DNA from: an uncultured Rubrivivax sp.
GTDB lineage: Bacteria; Pseudomonadota; Gammaproteobacteria; Burkholderiales; Burkholderiaceae_C
Direction of reading: 5' to 3'
Assembly: GCA_937975735.1 (NCBI GenBank)
Contig: CALJUI010000332.1
Coordinates: 1-10,859 of the forward strand
Length of the DNA stretch: 10,859 nt
A model generated the notes under the pieces. The model ran no database searches. It saw only the letters and a list, made by a program, of their open reading frames with translations, and was not told the origin of the DNA. Each line of letters starts with the position of its first letter. Within the stretch, counting starts at the first letter, position 1. The position numbers and the translations under genes are program-made. Of this stretch, positions 1-6,621 are shown in pieces.

Positions 1-2660
1 TGCACCTGCTGCGGCTGCCCGAGGTCGCGCCGCACGAGCTGGCCGCCCTGCGCGCGCATGCGCGCGTGGACGTGGTTGCCGACGGGCGCTCGCTGGCGCG
101 CGTGATCGAGCCGGGGACGCCCGCCGCGCCCGGCAGCGAGCCACGGCCGGCACGGCCGGCGCAGGCCGTGCCCTGGCCCGAGGCCGTGCCGGACTACGCC
201 TTCGAGGACGCCGGCCGCTGGTTCAGCTTCCGCGTCGACGACGCGCACCTGCCGCCGCGGCCATGGGCCAACGTGCTGGCCAACCCGGACTTCGGCTGCG
301 TGATCACCGAAGGCGGCGGAGGCTACACCTGGGCGCTGAACAGCCGGCTGCACCAACTCACGCCGTGGGGCAACGACCCGCTGCTCGACCCCGCCGGCGA
401 GCATTTCGCCGTCGAGGACCAATCGACCGGCGAACTGTTCGGCCTGATGCCCGAGCGCGAACGCAACGGCGGCGATGGCGTGCTCGTGTCGCACGGCGCC
501 GGCATCAGCCGCTTCGCGCAGCGGCGTGGGGCGCTGCGCATCGACACGCGCGTGATGGTCCACCCGCAGGAGGCCGCCAAGCAGGTCATGGTGCGCATCG
601 AGCACGACGGCGCGAAGGACGGCGGCCCGCCGCTGCGGCTGCGCCTGCTGGCCATGGTCGAGTGGATCCTGGGCGCGAACCGGCGTGAGCGCATGACGCT
701 GCAGACCGAGTACGCCCCACCGGTCCAGGCCGTGCTCGCGCGCCAACTCGAGCACAGCGGCGGGTTCGGCGACGGCACCGCGTTCCTGATGCTGGTCGGC
801 GCCTGGGCGTCGGGCTGGAGCTGCGCACGGGACGGCTTCTTCGACGACCGCGGCCTGCAGCGCTGGCCGGCGCGCCTGGACGGCCGGCACGGCTTCGGGC
901 TCGACCCCTGCGGCGCGCTGCAGGCGGAGGTCGAGCTGGCCTCGGGCGGCAGCATCGAGTTCGGCTGGGTGATCGGCCATGCGACCGGCCGCGAGGCCGC
1001 GCTGGCGCTGGCTCGCCGGCTGCGCACGCCCGAGACCGCCCTCGACCCGGCCACGGCCGTCGCGGCCCACTGGGACGCGCTGCTCGGCGGCACGGAGGTG
1101 CACACGCCGGATCCGCTGTTCGACGCCCTGGTCAACCGCTGGCTGCTCTACCAGGCGGTCGCCTGCCGCCTGTGGGCGCGTGCCGGCTTCTACCAGGCCG
1201 GCGGCGCGACCGGCTTCCGCGACCAGTTGCAAGACGCGCTGGCGCTGGCCTGGGTCCGGCCGGACCTGCTGCGCAAGCAGATCCTGCGCCATGCGTCGCG
1301 CCAGTTCGTCGAGGGCGACGTCCAGCACTGGTGGCACATGCCCACCGGCGCCGGCGTGCGCACGCGCTTCAGCGACGATCTGCTGTGGCTGCCCTACGCG
1401 GTCCGCCACCACCTCGACACCAACCGCGACCTGTCGATCCTCGACGAGCAGGTCGCCTTCCTCGAAGGCCGGGCGATTCCGGACGAGGCCGAGGACCTGT
1501 ACGAGCCCGCCAGCGACAGCGGTCAGCTCGCCTCGCTCTACGAGCACGGCGCGCGCGCCATCGACCGCGCGCTGCACTTCGGCCGTCACGGCCTGCCGCT
1601 GATGGGCGGCGGCGACTGGAACGACGGCATGAACCGCGTCGGCCGCGAGGGCCGCGGCGAGTCGGTGTGGCTGGGCTGGTTCCTCGGCGTCGTGCTGCGC
1701 GGCTGGTTGCCGCTGGCACGCTGGCGCCGCGACCGCGGGCGTCTGGAACGCTGGACGGCCGCCGCCCGCGCGCTGCGGGACGCCATGCAGTCGCAGGCCT
1801 GGGACGGCGCCTGGTACCGGCGCGCCTACTTCGACAACGGGCGGCCGCTGGGGTCCAGCGGCAACGACGAGTGCCGGATCGATCTGATCGCCCAGGCCTG
1901 GGCGGTGTTCGCCAGCCCGCGCGGCGACAAGCGCGCCGCGCAGGCGATGGCCAGCGCCGACCGGCTGCTGGTCGAGCGCGAGCACGGCCTGATCCGGCTG
2001 CTCGATCCGCCGCTGCAGCACGCCGCCGACCACGCCGGCTACATCCAGGCCTACCCGCCGGGCGTGCGCGAGAACGGCGGCCAGTACACCCACGCGGCCG
2101 TCTGGGCGCTGATGGCGCAGGCCAGTCTCGAAGATGCCGAGCGCACCTGGGACTACTTCCGCATGATCAGCCCGGCCCACCGCGTGGCCGCCGGCGAGCA
2201 GGCGCTGCGCCGCTACGGCATCGAGCCCTATGTGCTGCCAGGCGACACCTACTCGGCTGCGCCCCATGCCGGGCGCGGCGGCTGGAGCTGGTACAGCGGC
2301 TCGGCCGCGTGGCTGCATCGCGCGGCGCTGGAGTCGATCTTCGGGCTGCGGCTGCGGCGGCAGGGCCGCGGCCGGCTGCGGCTCAGCTTGCGACCCTGCC
2401 TGCCTCCCTCATGGCCGAACGCGGCGCTGACGCTGGCGCTGGACGGCACGCGGGCACACCTGCTGCTCAGGCGGGCCGGCACGGCGCCATCCGGTGCGTC
2501 GCGACCTGCGGACTGCATCGAGGTGTCGGCCGGGCAGTGGTTCGAGCACGACGCGACGCACGGCGAGGCGTGGTACGAAATCGTGCTGCCGGCGCGCCGG
2601 CCGGCGACCGCGGCCACGCCGGAGCCGGCCGACGCGGCGGGGGCGGCGGGCCCGGCCTGA
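1..2660 (+). CDS. ndvB: Cyclic beta-1,2-glucan synthase, C-terminal GH94 region (5' partial)
   Basis: The reading frame is open from base 3 without a stop, so the gene starts outside the window; the GTG at 66 is only the first in-frame start codon, and residue numbers below count from it. A Pro/Ala-rich linker (about 18-40) leads into a GH94 N-terminal beta-sandwich containing GGGYTWALNSRLHQLTPW (near residue 80). The catalytic helical barrel follows, with FYQAGGATGFRDQLQD, QHWWHMPTGAGVRTRFSDDL, GGGDWNDG (514-521; D517 fits the GH94 general acid) and RENGGQYTHAAVW. In the family (NdvB/Cgs), a membrane glycosyltransferase builds linear beta-1,2-glucan and this C-terminal phosphorylase domain trims it to set ring size, giving periplasmic osmoregulated glucans. 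Full-length members are about 2,800 residues, so most of the protein lies upstream. A separate GH94 phosphorylase is the alternative, but the open frame and the linker favour a large multidomain enzyme. The gene ends 30 bases before a hairpin terminator. Confidence 0.88.
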   Translation, partial: HLLRLPEVAPHELAALRAHARVDVVADGRSLARVIEPGTPAAPGSEPRPARPAQAVPWPEAVPDYAFEDAGRWFSFRVDDAHLPPRPWANVLANPDFGCVITEGGGGYTWALNSRLHQLTPWGNDPLLDPAGEHFAVEDQSTGELFGLMPERERNGGDGVLVSHGAGISRFAQRRGALRIDTRVMVHPQEAAKQVMVRIEHDGAKDGGPPLRLRLLAMVEWILGANRRERMTLQTEYAPPVQAVLARQLEHSGGFGDGTAFLMLVGAWASGWSCARDGFFDDRGLQRWPARLDGRHGFGLDPCGALQAEVELASGGSIEFGWVIGHATGREAALALARRLRTPETALDPATAVAAHWDALLGGTEVHTPDPLFDALVNRWLLYQAVACRLWARAGFYQAGGATGFRDQLQDALALAWVRPDLLRKQILRHASRQFVEGDVQHWWHMPTGAGVRTRFSDDLLWLPYAVRHHLDTNRDLSILDEQVAFLEGRAIPDEAEDLYEPASDSGQLASLYEHGARAIDRALHFGRHGLPLMGGGDWNDGMNRVGREGRGESVWLGWFLGVVLRGWLPLARWRRDRGRLERWTAAARALRDAMQSQAWDGAWYRRAYFDNGRPLGSSGNDECRIDLIAQAWAVFASPRGDKRAAQAMASADRLLVEREHGLIRLLDPPLQHAADHAGYIQAYPPGVRENGGQYTHAAVWALMAQASLEDAERTWDYFRMISPAHRVAAGEQALRRYGIEPYVLPGDTYSAAPHAGRGGWSWYSGSAAWLHRAALESIFGLRLRRQGRGRLRLSLRPCLPPSWPNAALTLALDGTRAHLLLRRAGTAPSGASRPADCIEVSAGQWFEHDATHGEAWYEIVLPARRPATAATPEPADAAGAAGPA

Positions 2661-2690
2661 GGCCATCGCGGCCTTGGACGGAGAAACAAG

Positions 2691-2713
2691 AAGGCCCCGC
2701 AGGGCGGGGCCTT
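2691..2713 (-). terminator. Hairpin terminator after tRNA-Gly, probably bidirectional
   Basis: A perfect 10-bp stem (AAGGCCCCGC paired with GCGGGGCCTT) closes on a 3-base loop. On the minus strand it begins 16 bases after the tRNA 3' end and is followed by CTTGTTTC, a moderately T-rich tail. On the plus strand it lies 30 bases after the glucan synthase stop codon with a weaker tail (ATCTCAT). It therefore probably ends tRNA transcription and may also stop plus-strand transcription arriving from ndvB. Confidence 0.8.
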
Positions 2714-2729
2714 ATCTCATGTTGTCCGG

Positions 2730-2803
2730 TGGAGCGGGTGATGGGAATCGAACCCACGTCTAAAGCTTGGGAAGCTGCCGTTCTACCATTGAACTACACC
2801 CGC
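2730..2803 (-). tRNA. tRNA-Gly, anticodon CCC
   Basis: Read on the minus strand this folds as a 74-base tRNA with CCA encoded. The acceptor stem GCGGGTG pairs perfectly with CACCCGC. The D arm is GTTC/GAAC with loop AATGGTA, the anticodon loop is TTCCCAA with anticodon CCC, and the T arm is GTGGG/CCCAT with loop TTCGATT. The discriminator is U, as is usual for bacterial tRNA-Gly. The anticodon stem GCAGC/GCTTT contains one G-U pair and one C-U mismatch near its outer end. A -10-like box lies 11 bases upstream and a hairpin terminator 16 bases downstream, so the gene can form its own transcription unit. Confidence 0.95.
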
Positions 2804-2814
2804 TCGGCGTCGCG

Positions 2815-2820
2815 ATTCTA
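2815..2820 (-). promoter_or_regulatory. -10 box of the tRNA-Gly promoter
   Basis: On the minus strand TAGAAT ends 11 bases before the mature tRNA 5' end, placing a start point close to the tRNA. It lies in the 34-base gap after the stop codon of the upstream minus-strand gene. No convincing -35 box is visible at 16-18 bases, and that position would overlap the end of the upstream gene. Confidence 0.5.
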
Positions 2821-2837
2821 GCGCGCCGCACTCCCGC

Positions 2838-3449
2838 TCAGCGGCGAAGGCAGCGCTCGTTGTAGGTCGACTCCAGGCGCCGCATCGCGGCCAGGTCGAG
2901 TTCGTTGAGCTGGCCGATCCGCGCGCGCCGGGACTGGATCACGTCGCGCATGCCGTCGCACTGCTCGGCCTCGCGCTGCGACTGGATCCGCGCGATCTCG
3001 CCGGCCTTCAGCTCGGCCAGCCGCTGGTCGCGCTCGGCACGCTGGGCCTTGCGCGCCTGGTCGCGCGCGAGCTGGTCGGCCTCCCGGCACTTGTCGTCGT
3101 ACTCGCGCCGCAGCTCGGCGACGACGTCGCGGCCGACCCCGCGTGACGGCGCGGTGCGGATCGCGTCGCTGATCGACGCGCATTCCGGCACGAGATAGGG
3201 CAGGTGCGCCGGCGCGCGCGGCGGCACGCTCGTCGTCGGCTTGACCGCGTAGGACGAACGCCGCGATTCGTTCGGCGCCGGCGCCGGGCCGATCTGCCGC
3301 AGCTTGTCCTGCGAGCCGCTGCCGCAGCCGCGATCGGAGTAGTACACCCGCGCGCCGTCGAAGCAGCGCTGCACTTGGGCCAGTGCAGGCGAGGACGCCG
3401 CCGCCGTCAGGCACAGCACCGACACCACATGACGAAGCCATCGAGCCAT
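2838..3449 (-). CDS. Small secreted DUF4124-like cysteine-rich protein of unknown function
   Basis: The product has 203 residues. An N-terminal signal peptide (two Arg, hydrophobic core about 8-18, SPALA at 20-24) suggests cleavage before Gln25 and export to the periplasm. The mature start, with C29, YYSDRGC and C42, resembles the short DUF4124 module of secreted proteobacterial proteins. The rest is strongly charged and helical (about 108-200), rich in Arg, Glu, Gln and Ala, possibly coiled coil. The mature protein has six cysteines (29, 42, 90, 121, 164, 200), an even number that suits disulfides. Segments 90-121 and 164-200 look like two copies of one unit, each ending in a Tyr three residues before its last Cys. 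The ATG is preceded by GGAGAG at 3461-3466, 11 bases away, which supports this start. It is divergent from trmB and lies just upstream of the tRNA. I assign no molecular function. Confidence 0.75.
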   Translation of the reverse strand: MARWLRHVVSVLCLTAAASSPALAQVQRCFDGARVYYSDRGCGSGSQDKLRQIGPAPAPNESRRSSYAVKPTTSVPPRAPAHLPYLVPECASISDAIRTAPSRGVGRDVVAELRREYDDKCREADQLARDQARKAQRAERDQRLAELKAGEIARIQSQREAEQCDGMRDVIQSRRARIGQLNELDLAAMRRLESTYNERCLRR

Positions 3450-3589
3450 CGACGACGGGTCTCTCCAGATGGGGAGCCCGGATTCTGACCCGGCCAGGCG
3501 CGGCGCAGGCGCCTTGGCAAGCGGGCCGCAGCGACTTCCTGCACGCAGCGCTCAGGCAGAATGCCGGCCCCTGCCCCACGCCCCGGCCG

Positions 3590-4291
3590 ATGACCACCTC
3601 CGACGACCCGCCCCGCCGCCCGATCCGCAGCTTCGTGCTGCGCGCCGGACGCCTCGGGCCCGGCCAGCAGCGCGCCCTCGAGCGGCTCGGCCCGCGCTTC
3701 GTGCTGCCCTTCGCCGCCGAGGCGCCGGACTGGGACACGGTCTTCGGCCGGCGGGCGCCGCGCGTGCTGGAGATCGGCTTCGGCATGGGCGGACCGACCG
3801 CGGAGGTGGCCGCGGCCCAGCCGCAGACCGACTTCATCGGCGTGGAGGTGCACGCCCCGGGCGTCGGCGCGCTGCTCAAGCTGGTCGGCGAGCGCGGGCT
3901 CGACAACCTGCGCATCGTCCAGCACGATGCGGTGGAGGTGCTCACGCACATGGTGGCGCCGGACAGTCTGCACGGCGTGCACATCTGGTTCCCAGACCCG
4001 TGGCACAAGACGCGCCATCACAAGCGTCGGCTGATCCAGCCGCCGTTCGTCGCGCTGCTGGCGAGCCGCCTGAGGCCCGGTGGCTACCTGCACTGCGCGA
4101 CCGACTGGCAGCCCTACGCCGAGCAGATGCTCGAGGTGCTCGGGGCCGAGCCGGCGCTGGCCAACACCGTGGCCAGCCCGCCCGGCTATGCGCCGCGCCC
4201 CGACTGGCGTCCGACGACCAAGTTCGAGCAGCGCGGCCTGAAGCTCGGCCACGGCGTCTGGGACCTGGTGTTCGTCAGGCGGTCCAGCTGA
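3590..4291 (+). CDS. trmB: tRNA (guanine(46)-N7)-methyltransferase TrmB
   Basis: The product has 233 residues, close to the usual 230-240. TrmB places N7-methylguanosine at position 46 in the tRNA variable loop using S-adenosylmethionine, in the cytoplasm. The SAM-binding motif VLEIGFGMGG is at 59-68. The family block starts at WFPDPWHKTRHHKRR (133-147) and continues with LRPGGYLHCATDW and the C-terminal TKFEQRG. The frame is open upstream to 3383, but I chose the ATG at 3590: it matches the normal family N-terminus, and a longer form would overlap the divergent secreted-protein gene and add a non-conserved Pro-rich stretch. There is no good Shine-Dalgarno sequence before this ATG; CAGAAT at 3557-3562 could be a -10 box. 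The last 17 bases overlap the end of the convergent uppP gene. Confidence 0.95.
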   Translation: MTTSDDPPRRPIRSFVLRAGRLGPGQQRALERLGPRFVLPFAAEAPDWDTVFGRRAPRVLEIGFGMGGPTAEVAAAQPQTDFIGVEVHAPGVGALLKLVGERGLDNLRIVQHDAVEVLTHMVAPDSLHGVHIWFPDPWHKTRHHKRRLIQPPFVALLASRLRPGGYLHCATDWQPYAEQMLEVLGAEPALANTVASPPGYAPRPDWRPTTKFEQRGLKLGHGVWDLVFVRRSS

Positions 4292-5168
4292 CCCAGCCGG
4301 TCCAGGCGGTCAGCAGCACCAGGCCGCCGAAGACGATCCGGTACCAGGCGAAGGCCGTGAAGTCGTGCGTCGACACGTAGCGGATCAGCCAGCGGATGCA
4401 CAGCAGCGCGCTGACGAAGGACACCGCGGTGCCGACCGCGAACATCGGCACGTCGGCCCAGGCCAGCGCGTCGCGTTCCTTCCAGACCGAGTAGGCGCCG
4501 GCGCCCATCAGCGTCGGGATGCCGAGGAAGAAGCTGAACTCGGTGGCCGCCTTGCGCGAGAAGCCCAGCACCAACGCGCCGATGATCGTCGCGCCCGACC
4601 GGCTGGTGCCCGGGATCAGCGCCAGGCACTGCAGCAGGCCGACGTTCAGCGCATCGCGCCAGGACATGTCGTCGACCGTCTCGACGCGCGCGTGGCGCCG
4701 GCCGGCGAGGTCGCGCTCGCCGTACAGGCGGTGGTGGCGGCGCTCGATCCACAGGATCAGCAGGCCGCCGACGACCAGCGCCACCGCCACCGGCACCGGA
4801 TGGAACAGGCGCGACTTGATCCAGCTGCCCAGCAGCAGGCCGGCCACCGCCGCCGGCACGAAGGCCACCGCCACGTTGCGCACGAAACGCCGTGCGACCG
4901 CCTCCTGCGTGAAGCCGGCGACGGTGCGCGACAGGCGCTGGCGGTACTCCCAGATCACCGACAGCATCGCGCCGGTCTGGATCGCGATCTCGAAGACCTT
5001 GACGTTGTTGCCGGTGAAATCGAGCAGCGAGGCCGCGAGGATCAGGTGACCGGTCGACGAGATGGGGAGGAACTCGGTGAGCCCCTCGACCACGCCCATC
5101 AGCGCGGCCTTCAGCAGGAGGATGGGATCCAAGGAGATTCGCGCCGGCGTCGGCGCGCCATGAGGCAC
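4275..5168 (-). CDS. uppP: Undecaprenyl-diphosphatase UppP (BacA)
   Basis: This integral inner-membrane enzyme dephosphorylates undecaprenyl diphosphate to the monophosphate carrier used for peptidoglycan and other envelope polymers; overexpression in E. coli gives bacitracin resistance. Both signatures are present: EGLTEFLPISSTGH (E28, E32, H41 when GTG 5168 is residue 1) and PGTSRSGATI with Arg190. Several hydrophobic segments follow, including VAFVPAAVAGLLLGSWI, VALVVGGLLILWI and a final IVFGGLVLLTAW. At up to 297 residues it is slightly long. The start is uncertain. GTG at 5168 is the longest reasonable choice, but alignment with remembered homologues would begin at TTG 5132 (LDPILLLKAALMG), and neither has a Shine-Dalgarno sequence. 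The lipoprotein gene ends 51 bases upstream on the same strand, so cotranscription is likely. Confidence 0.93.
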   Translation of the reverse strand: MPHGAPTPARISLDPILLLKAALMGVVEGLTEFLPISSTGHLILAASLLDFTGNNVKVFEIAIQTGAMLSVIWEYRQRLSRTVAGFTQEAVARRFVRNVAVAFVPAAVAGLLLGSWIKSRLFHPVPVAVALVVGGLLILWIERRHHRLYGERDLAGRRHARVETVDDMSWRDALNVGLLQCLALIPGTSRSGATIIGALVLGFSRKAATEFSFFLGIPTLMGAGAYSVWKERDALAWADVPMFAVGTAVSFVSALLCIRWLIRYVSTHDFTAFAWYRIVFGGLVLLTAWTGWVSWTA

Positions 5169-5219
5169 GGGCAGCGCGCGATGATAGCGAGCGCGTCCAG
5201 CCGGGGCCGGACCGGCCGG

Positions 5220-5765
5220 CTACGGCGCGCGGTCGATCGTGAATTGAAGCCCGCGTTCGGTCACGTCGACCTGCCGCACGGAAAGACCCTCGCGACGCAG
5301 GCGGGCGACGGTGTCGTCGCCGAGCCGGTGCACGACCAGGTCCTCGAACCACGGCGCCAGCAGCCGCGCCGGCAGGCGGCCGAGCCGGTCGCGCTGGCCG
5401 CTGTCGCTCGGATCCACCGCGTAGGCGTCGATGCGCACATCGTGCAGGCGCAGGCTCTGGTCGGCCGGCTCGATGCGCACCCCGGCCTCGAGCACGAGCC
5501 GCGCCTCGAACCGGTCGGCCAGGTGCAGGTCGAGCTCGGTGCGCACGCGCTGGCGCTCGGGCACCGTCGTCACGCGCGGGTCGGACAGCCGCAGGTCGAA
5601 CCACTGCAGCCAGCGCCGCTCGATCGGGAACTGCTCGGCCAGCCGCGCGCTCATCTGCGCGTTCGTGACCGACACCGTGCGCGGCAGGCCCGCGCATCCG
5701 GCGAGCATCAGCAGAGCCGATCCGGCGCCGGCCAGCCACTGTCGACGTGTCCTGATCGAGGGCAT
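5220..5765 (-). CDS. DUF1439 (YceB-like) lipoprotein
   Basis: The product has 181 residues with a signal sequence ending in the lipobox LAGC, making Cys24 the probable lipidated residue. TRRQWLAG at 6-13 looks like a twin-arginine motif, so export by Tat rather than Sec is possible. The mature part matches the DUF1439 layout recalled from E. coli YceB: an early VTNAQMSARLAEQFP segment (lipid-binding-like fold in this family), alternating beta strands (RTELDLHLADRFEARLVLEAGVRI, RLHDVRIDAY), then a helical stretch and a closing strand GLQFTIDRAP. The family function is not established. It begins 83 bases from the divergent tetR start and may share that control region; no Shine-Dalgarno sequence is visible before the ATG. 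uppP follows on the same strand. Confidence 0.8.
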   Translation of the reverse strand: MPSIRTRRQWLAGAGSALLMLAGCAGLPRTVSVTNAQMSARLAEQFPIERRWLQWFDLRLSDPRVTTVPERQRVRTELDLHLADRFEARLVLEAGVRIEPADQSLRLHDVRIDAYAVDPSDSGQRDRLGRLPARLLAPWFEDLVVHRLGDDTVARLRREGLSVRQVDVTERGLQFTIDRAP

Positions 5766-5795
5766 CGACGCACAACGCGCGGCCGTCGATCGCTG

Positions 5796-5824
5796 TTGAC
5801 CCGGCCCGGTGCCACGGGTACATT
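5796..5824 (+). promoter_or_regulatory. Sigma-70 promoter of tetR
   Basis: TTGACC (5796-5801) and TACATT (5819-5824) are separated by exactly 17 bases, the best -35/-10 pair seen in this window. A start point near 5831 would give a leader of only about 18 bases, without a Shine-Dalgarno sequence. Confidence 0.65.
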
Positions 5825-5838
5825 ACTGACCGTTCAGT
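5825..5838. promoter_or_regulatory. Palindromic operator, probable TetR self-regulation site
   Basis: ACTGA-CCGT-TCAGT is an inverted repeat that directly abuts the -10 box and covers the expected transcription start. It resembles the ACTGA(N4)TCAGT operators of TetR/AcrR regulators, and such a position fits repression by blocking RNA polymerase. It lies between the divergent tetR and lipoprotein genes, so it could control both directions. That this TetR binds it is inference from position. Confidence 0.6.
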
Positions 5839-5848
5839 CATTAACTGC

Positions 5849-6514
5849 ATGCCGACCGCCACCCCCGCCCCCACCCGCCAGCGCCGCAAGGAAACGCGTC
5901 CGCAGGAACTGCTCGACGCCGCCTTGTCGCTGTTCGTCGAGAAGGGCTTCGCCGCGACCCGCGCTGAGGAGGTCGCGCGTCGCGCCGGCGTCTCCAAGGG
6001 CACGCTCTACCTCTACTACCCGAGCAAGGAAGAGCTGTTCAAGGCGGTCGTCCGGCAGACCCTGTCGAGCCTGATCGCCGAGGGGCTGGAACTCGCCGGC
6101 AGCTTCGCCGGCACCACCTCGGAGCTGCTGTCCACGCTGATGCAGATCTGGTGGGAGCGCTTCGGCAACACGCCGGCCGCCGGCATCCACAAGATCGTCA
6201 TCGCGGAGGTGCGCAACTTCCCGGAGATCGCGCAGTTCTACGTCGACGAGGTCATCGCGCCGGCCGACCGGCTGTTCTCGCAGACCGTGCAACGCGGCAT
6301 CGACCGCGGCGAATTCCGCCCGCTGCCGGTGCACGAGGTGGCCCATGCACTGATGGCGCCGATGATCTTCCTGTCGCTGCACCGCCATTCCTTCGGCTGC
6401 TGCCCGGTGCATGGCGTCGAGGTCGATCCCGCGGCGCTCCTGAGCACCCAGCTCGACCTCGTGCTGCGCGGCCTCGAGGTCCCGAGGGCCGACGGCGCGA
6501 AGCGGCGCCGCTGA
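5849..6514 (+). CDS. TetR/AcrR family transcriptional regulator
   Basis: The product has 221 residues, typical of the family. The N-terminal DNA-binding domain spans about 17-64: LLDAALSLFVEKGFAATRAEEVA, then the recognition helix region RRAGVSKGTLYLYYPSKEELF (44-64), which is near-consensus. The rest is a helical ligand/dimer domain of the AefR-like type (IVIAEVRNFPEIAQFYVDEVI; ALMAPMIFLSLHRHSF). A short His/Cys cluster, HRHSFGCCPVHG, is at 178-189. The ATG at 5849 is the first in frame after the promoter and palindrome; the basic N-terminal tail (RQRRKETR) is usual. Repressors like this often control efflux. The PCMT-like gene and tolC follow on the same strand, which makes a role in envelope export control plausible but unproven. 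The inducer is unknown. Confidence 0.92.
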   Translation: MPTATPAPTRQRRKETRPQELLDAALSLFVEKGFAATRAEEVARRAGVSKGTLYLYYPSKEELFKAVVRQTLSSLIAEGLELAGSFAGTTSELLSTLMQIWWERFGNTPAAGIHKIVIAEVRNFPEIAQFYVDEVIAPADRLFSQTVQRGIDRGEFRPLPVHEVAHALMAPMIFLSLHRHSFGCCPVHGVEVDPAALLSTQLDLVLRGLEVPRADGAKRRR

Positions 6515-6531
6515 GGCGGCAGGTGCCGCCT
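6514..6531 (+). terminator. Hairpin at the tetR stop codon, weak terminator candidate
   Basis: AGGCGGCA and TGCCGCCT are perfect inverted repeats separated by GG, realistically a 7-bp stem with a 4-base loop. It starts on the last base of the tetR stop codon. No T-tract follows (GATCCCG), so intrinsic termination would be weak; it could instead reduce read-through into the next gene or stabilise the mRNA end. Confidence 0.35.
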
Positions 6532-6576
6532 GATCCCGAGCTTGCGCGGTGTCAGCCCGTCGACGGTCCCCCGTCC

Positions 6577-6582
6577 TAGAAT
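6577..6582 (+). promoter_or_regulatory. -10 box upstream of the PCMT-like gene
   Basis: TAGAAT lies 39 bases before the preferred ATG at 6622. No matching -35 box is seen at 16-18 bases. It is the same hexamer as found before the tRNA gene here. It suggests the methyltransferase gene is transcribed separately from tetR, at least in part. Confidence 0.45.
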
Positions 6583-6621
6583 GTGGGCAAGTCACTCCAT
6601 ATACCCACCATGGTATCTAGC

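Noticed and set aside
142..159. Tandem copy of the 9-mer CACGGCCGG
   Set aside because: Two copies only, in phase within the Pro/Ala linker (RPARPA). This is a simple coding repeat, neither CRISPR nor mobile.
1172..2821. 549-codon plus-strand open frame inside the glucan synthase gene, running through the tRNA region
   Set aside because: It is a frame-shifted shadow of the GH94 domain, Arg-rich and low complexity, and continues across a tRNA gene and terminator.
3383..3589. Upstream extension of trmB
   Set aside because: It would add 69 non-conserved residues and overlap the divergent secreted-protein gene with its signal peptide; the ATG at 3590 matches the family.
4365..6074. 569-codon plus-strand open frame antisense to uppP and the lipoprotein gene
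   Set aside because: It is a by-product of high GC. Its composition is Arg/His/Gln/Ala-rich without motifs, and it lies opposite two well-recognised genes and runs into tetR.
5834..6595. 253-codon minus-strand open frame opposite tetR
   Set aside because: It is antisense to a clear TetR gene, with no recognisable domain and a composition typical of shadow frames.
6583..6621. GTG start for the PCMT-like gene
   Set aside because: It directly abuts the TAGAAT box, has no ribosome binding site, and the family N-terminus begins at the ATG at 6622.
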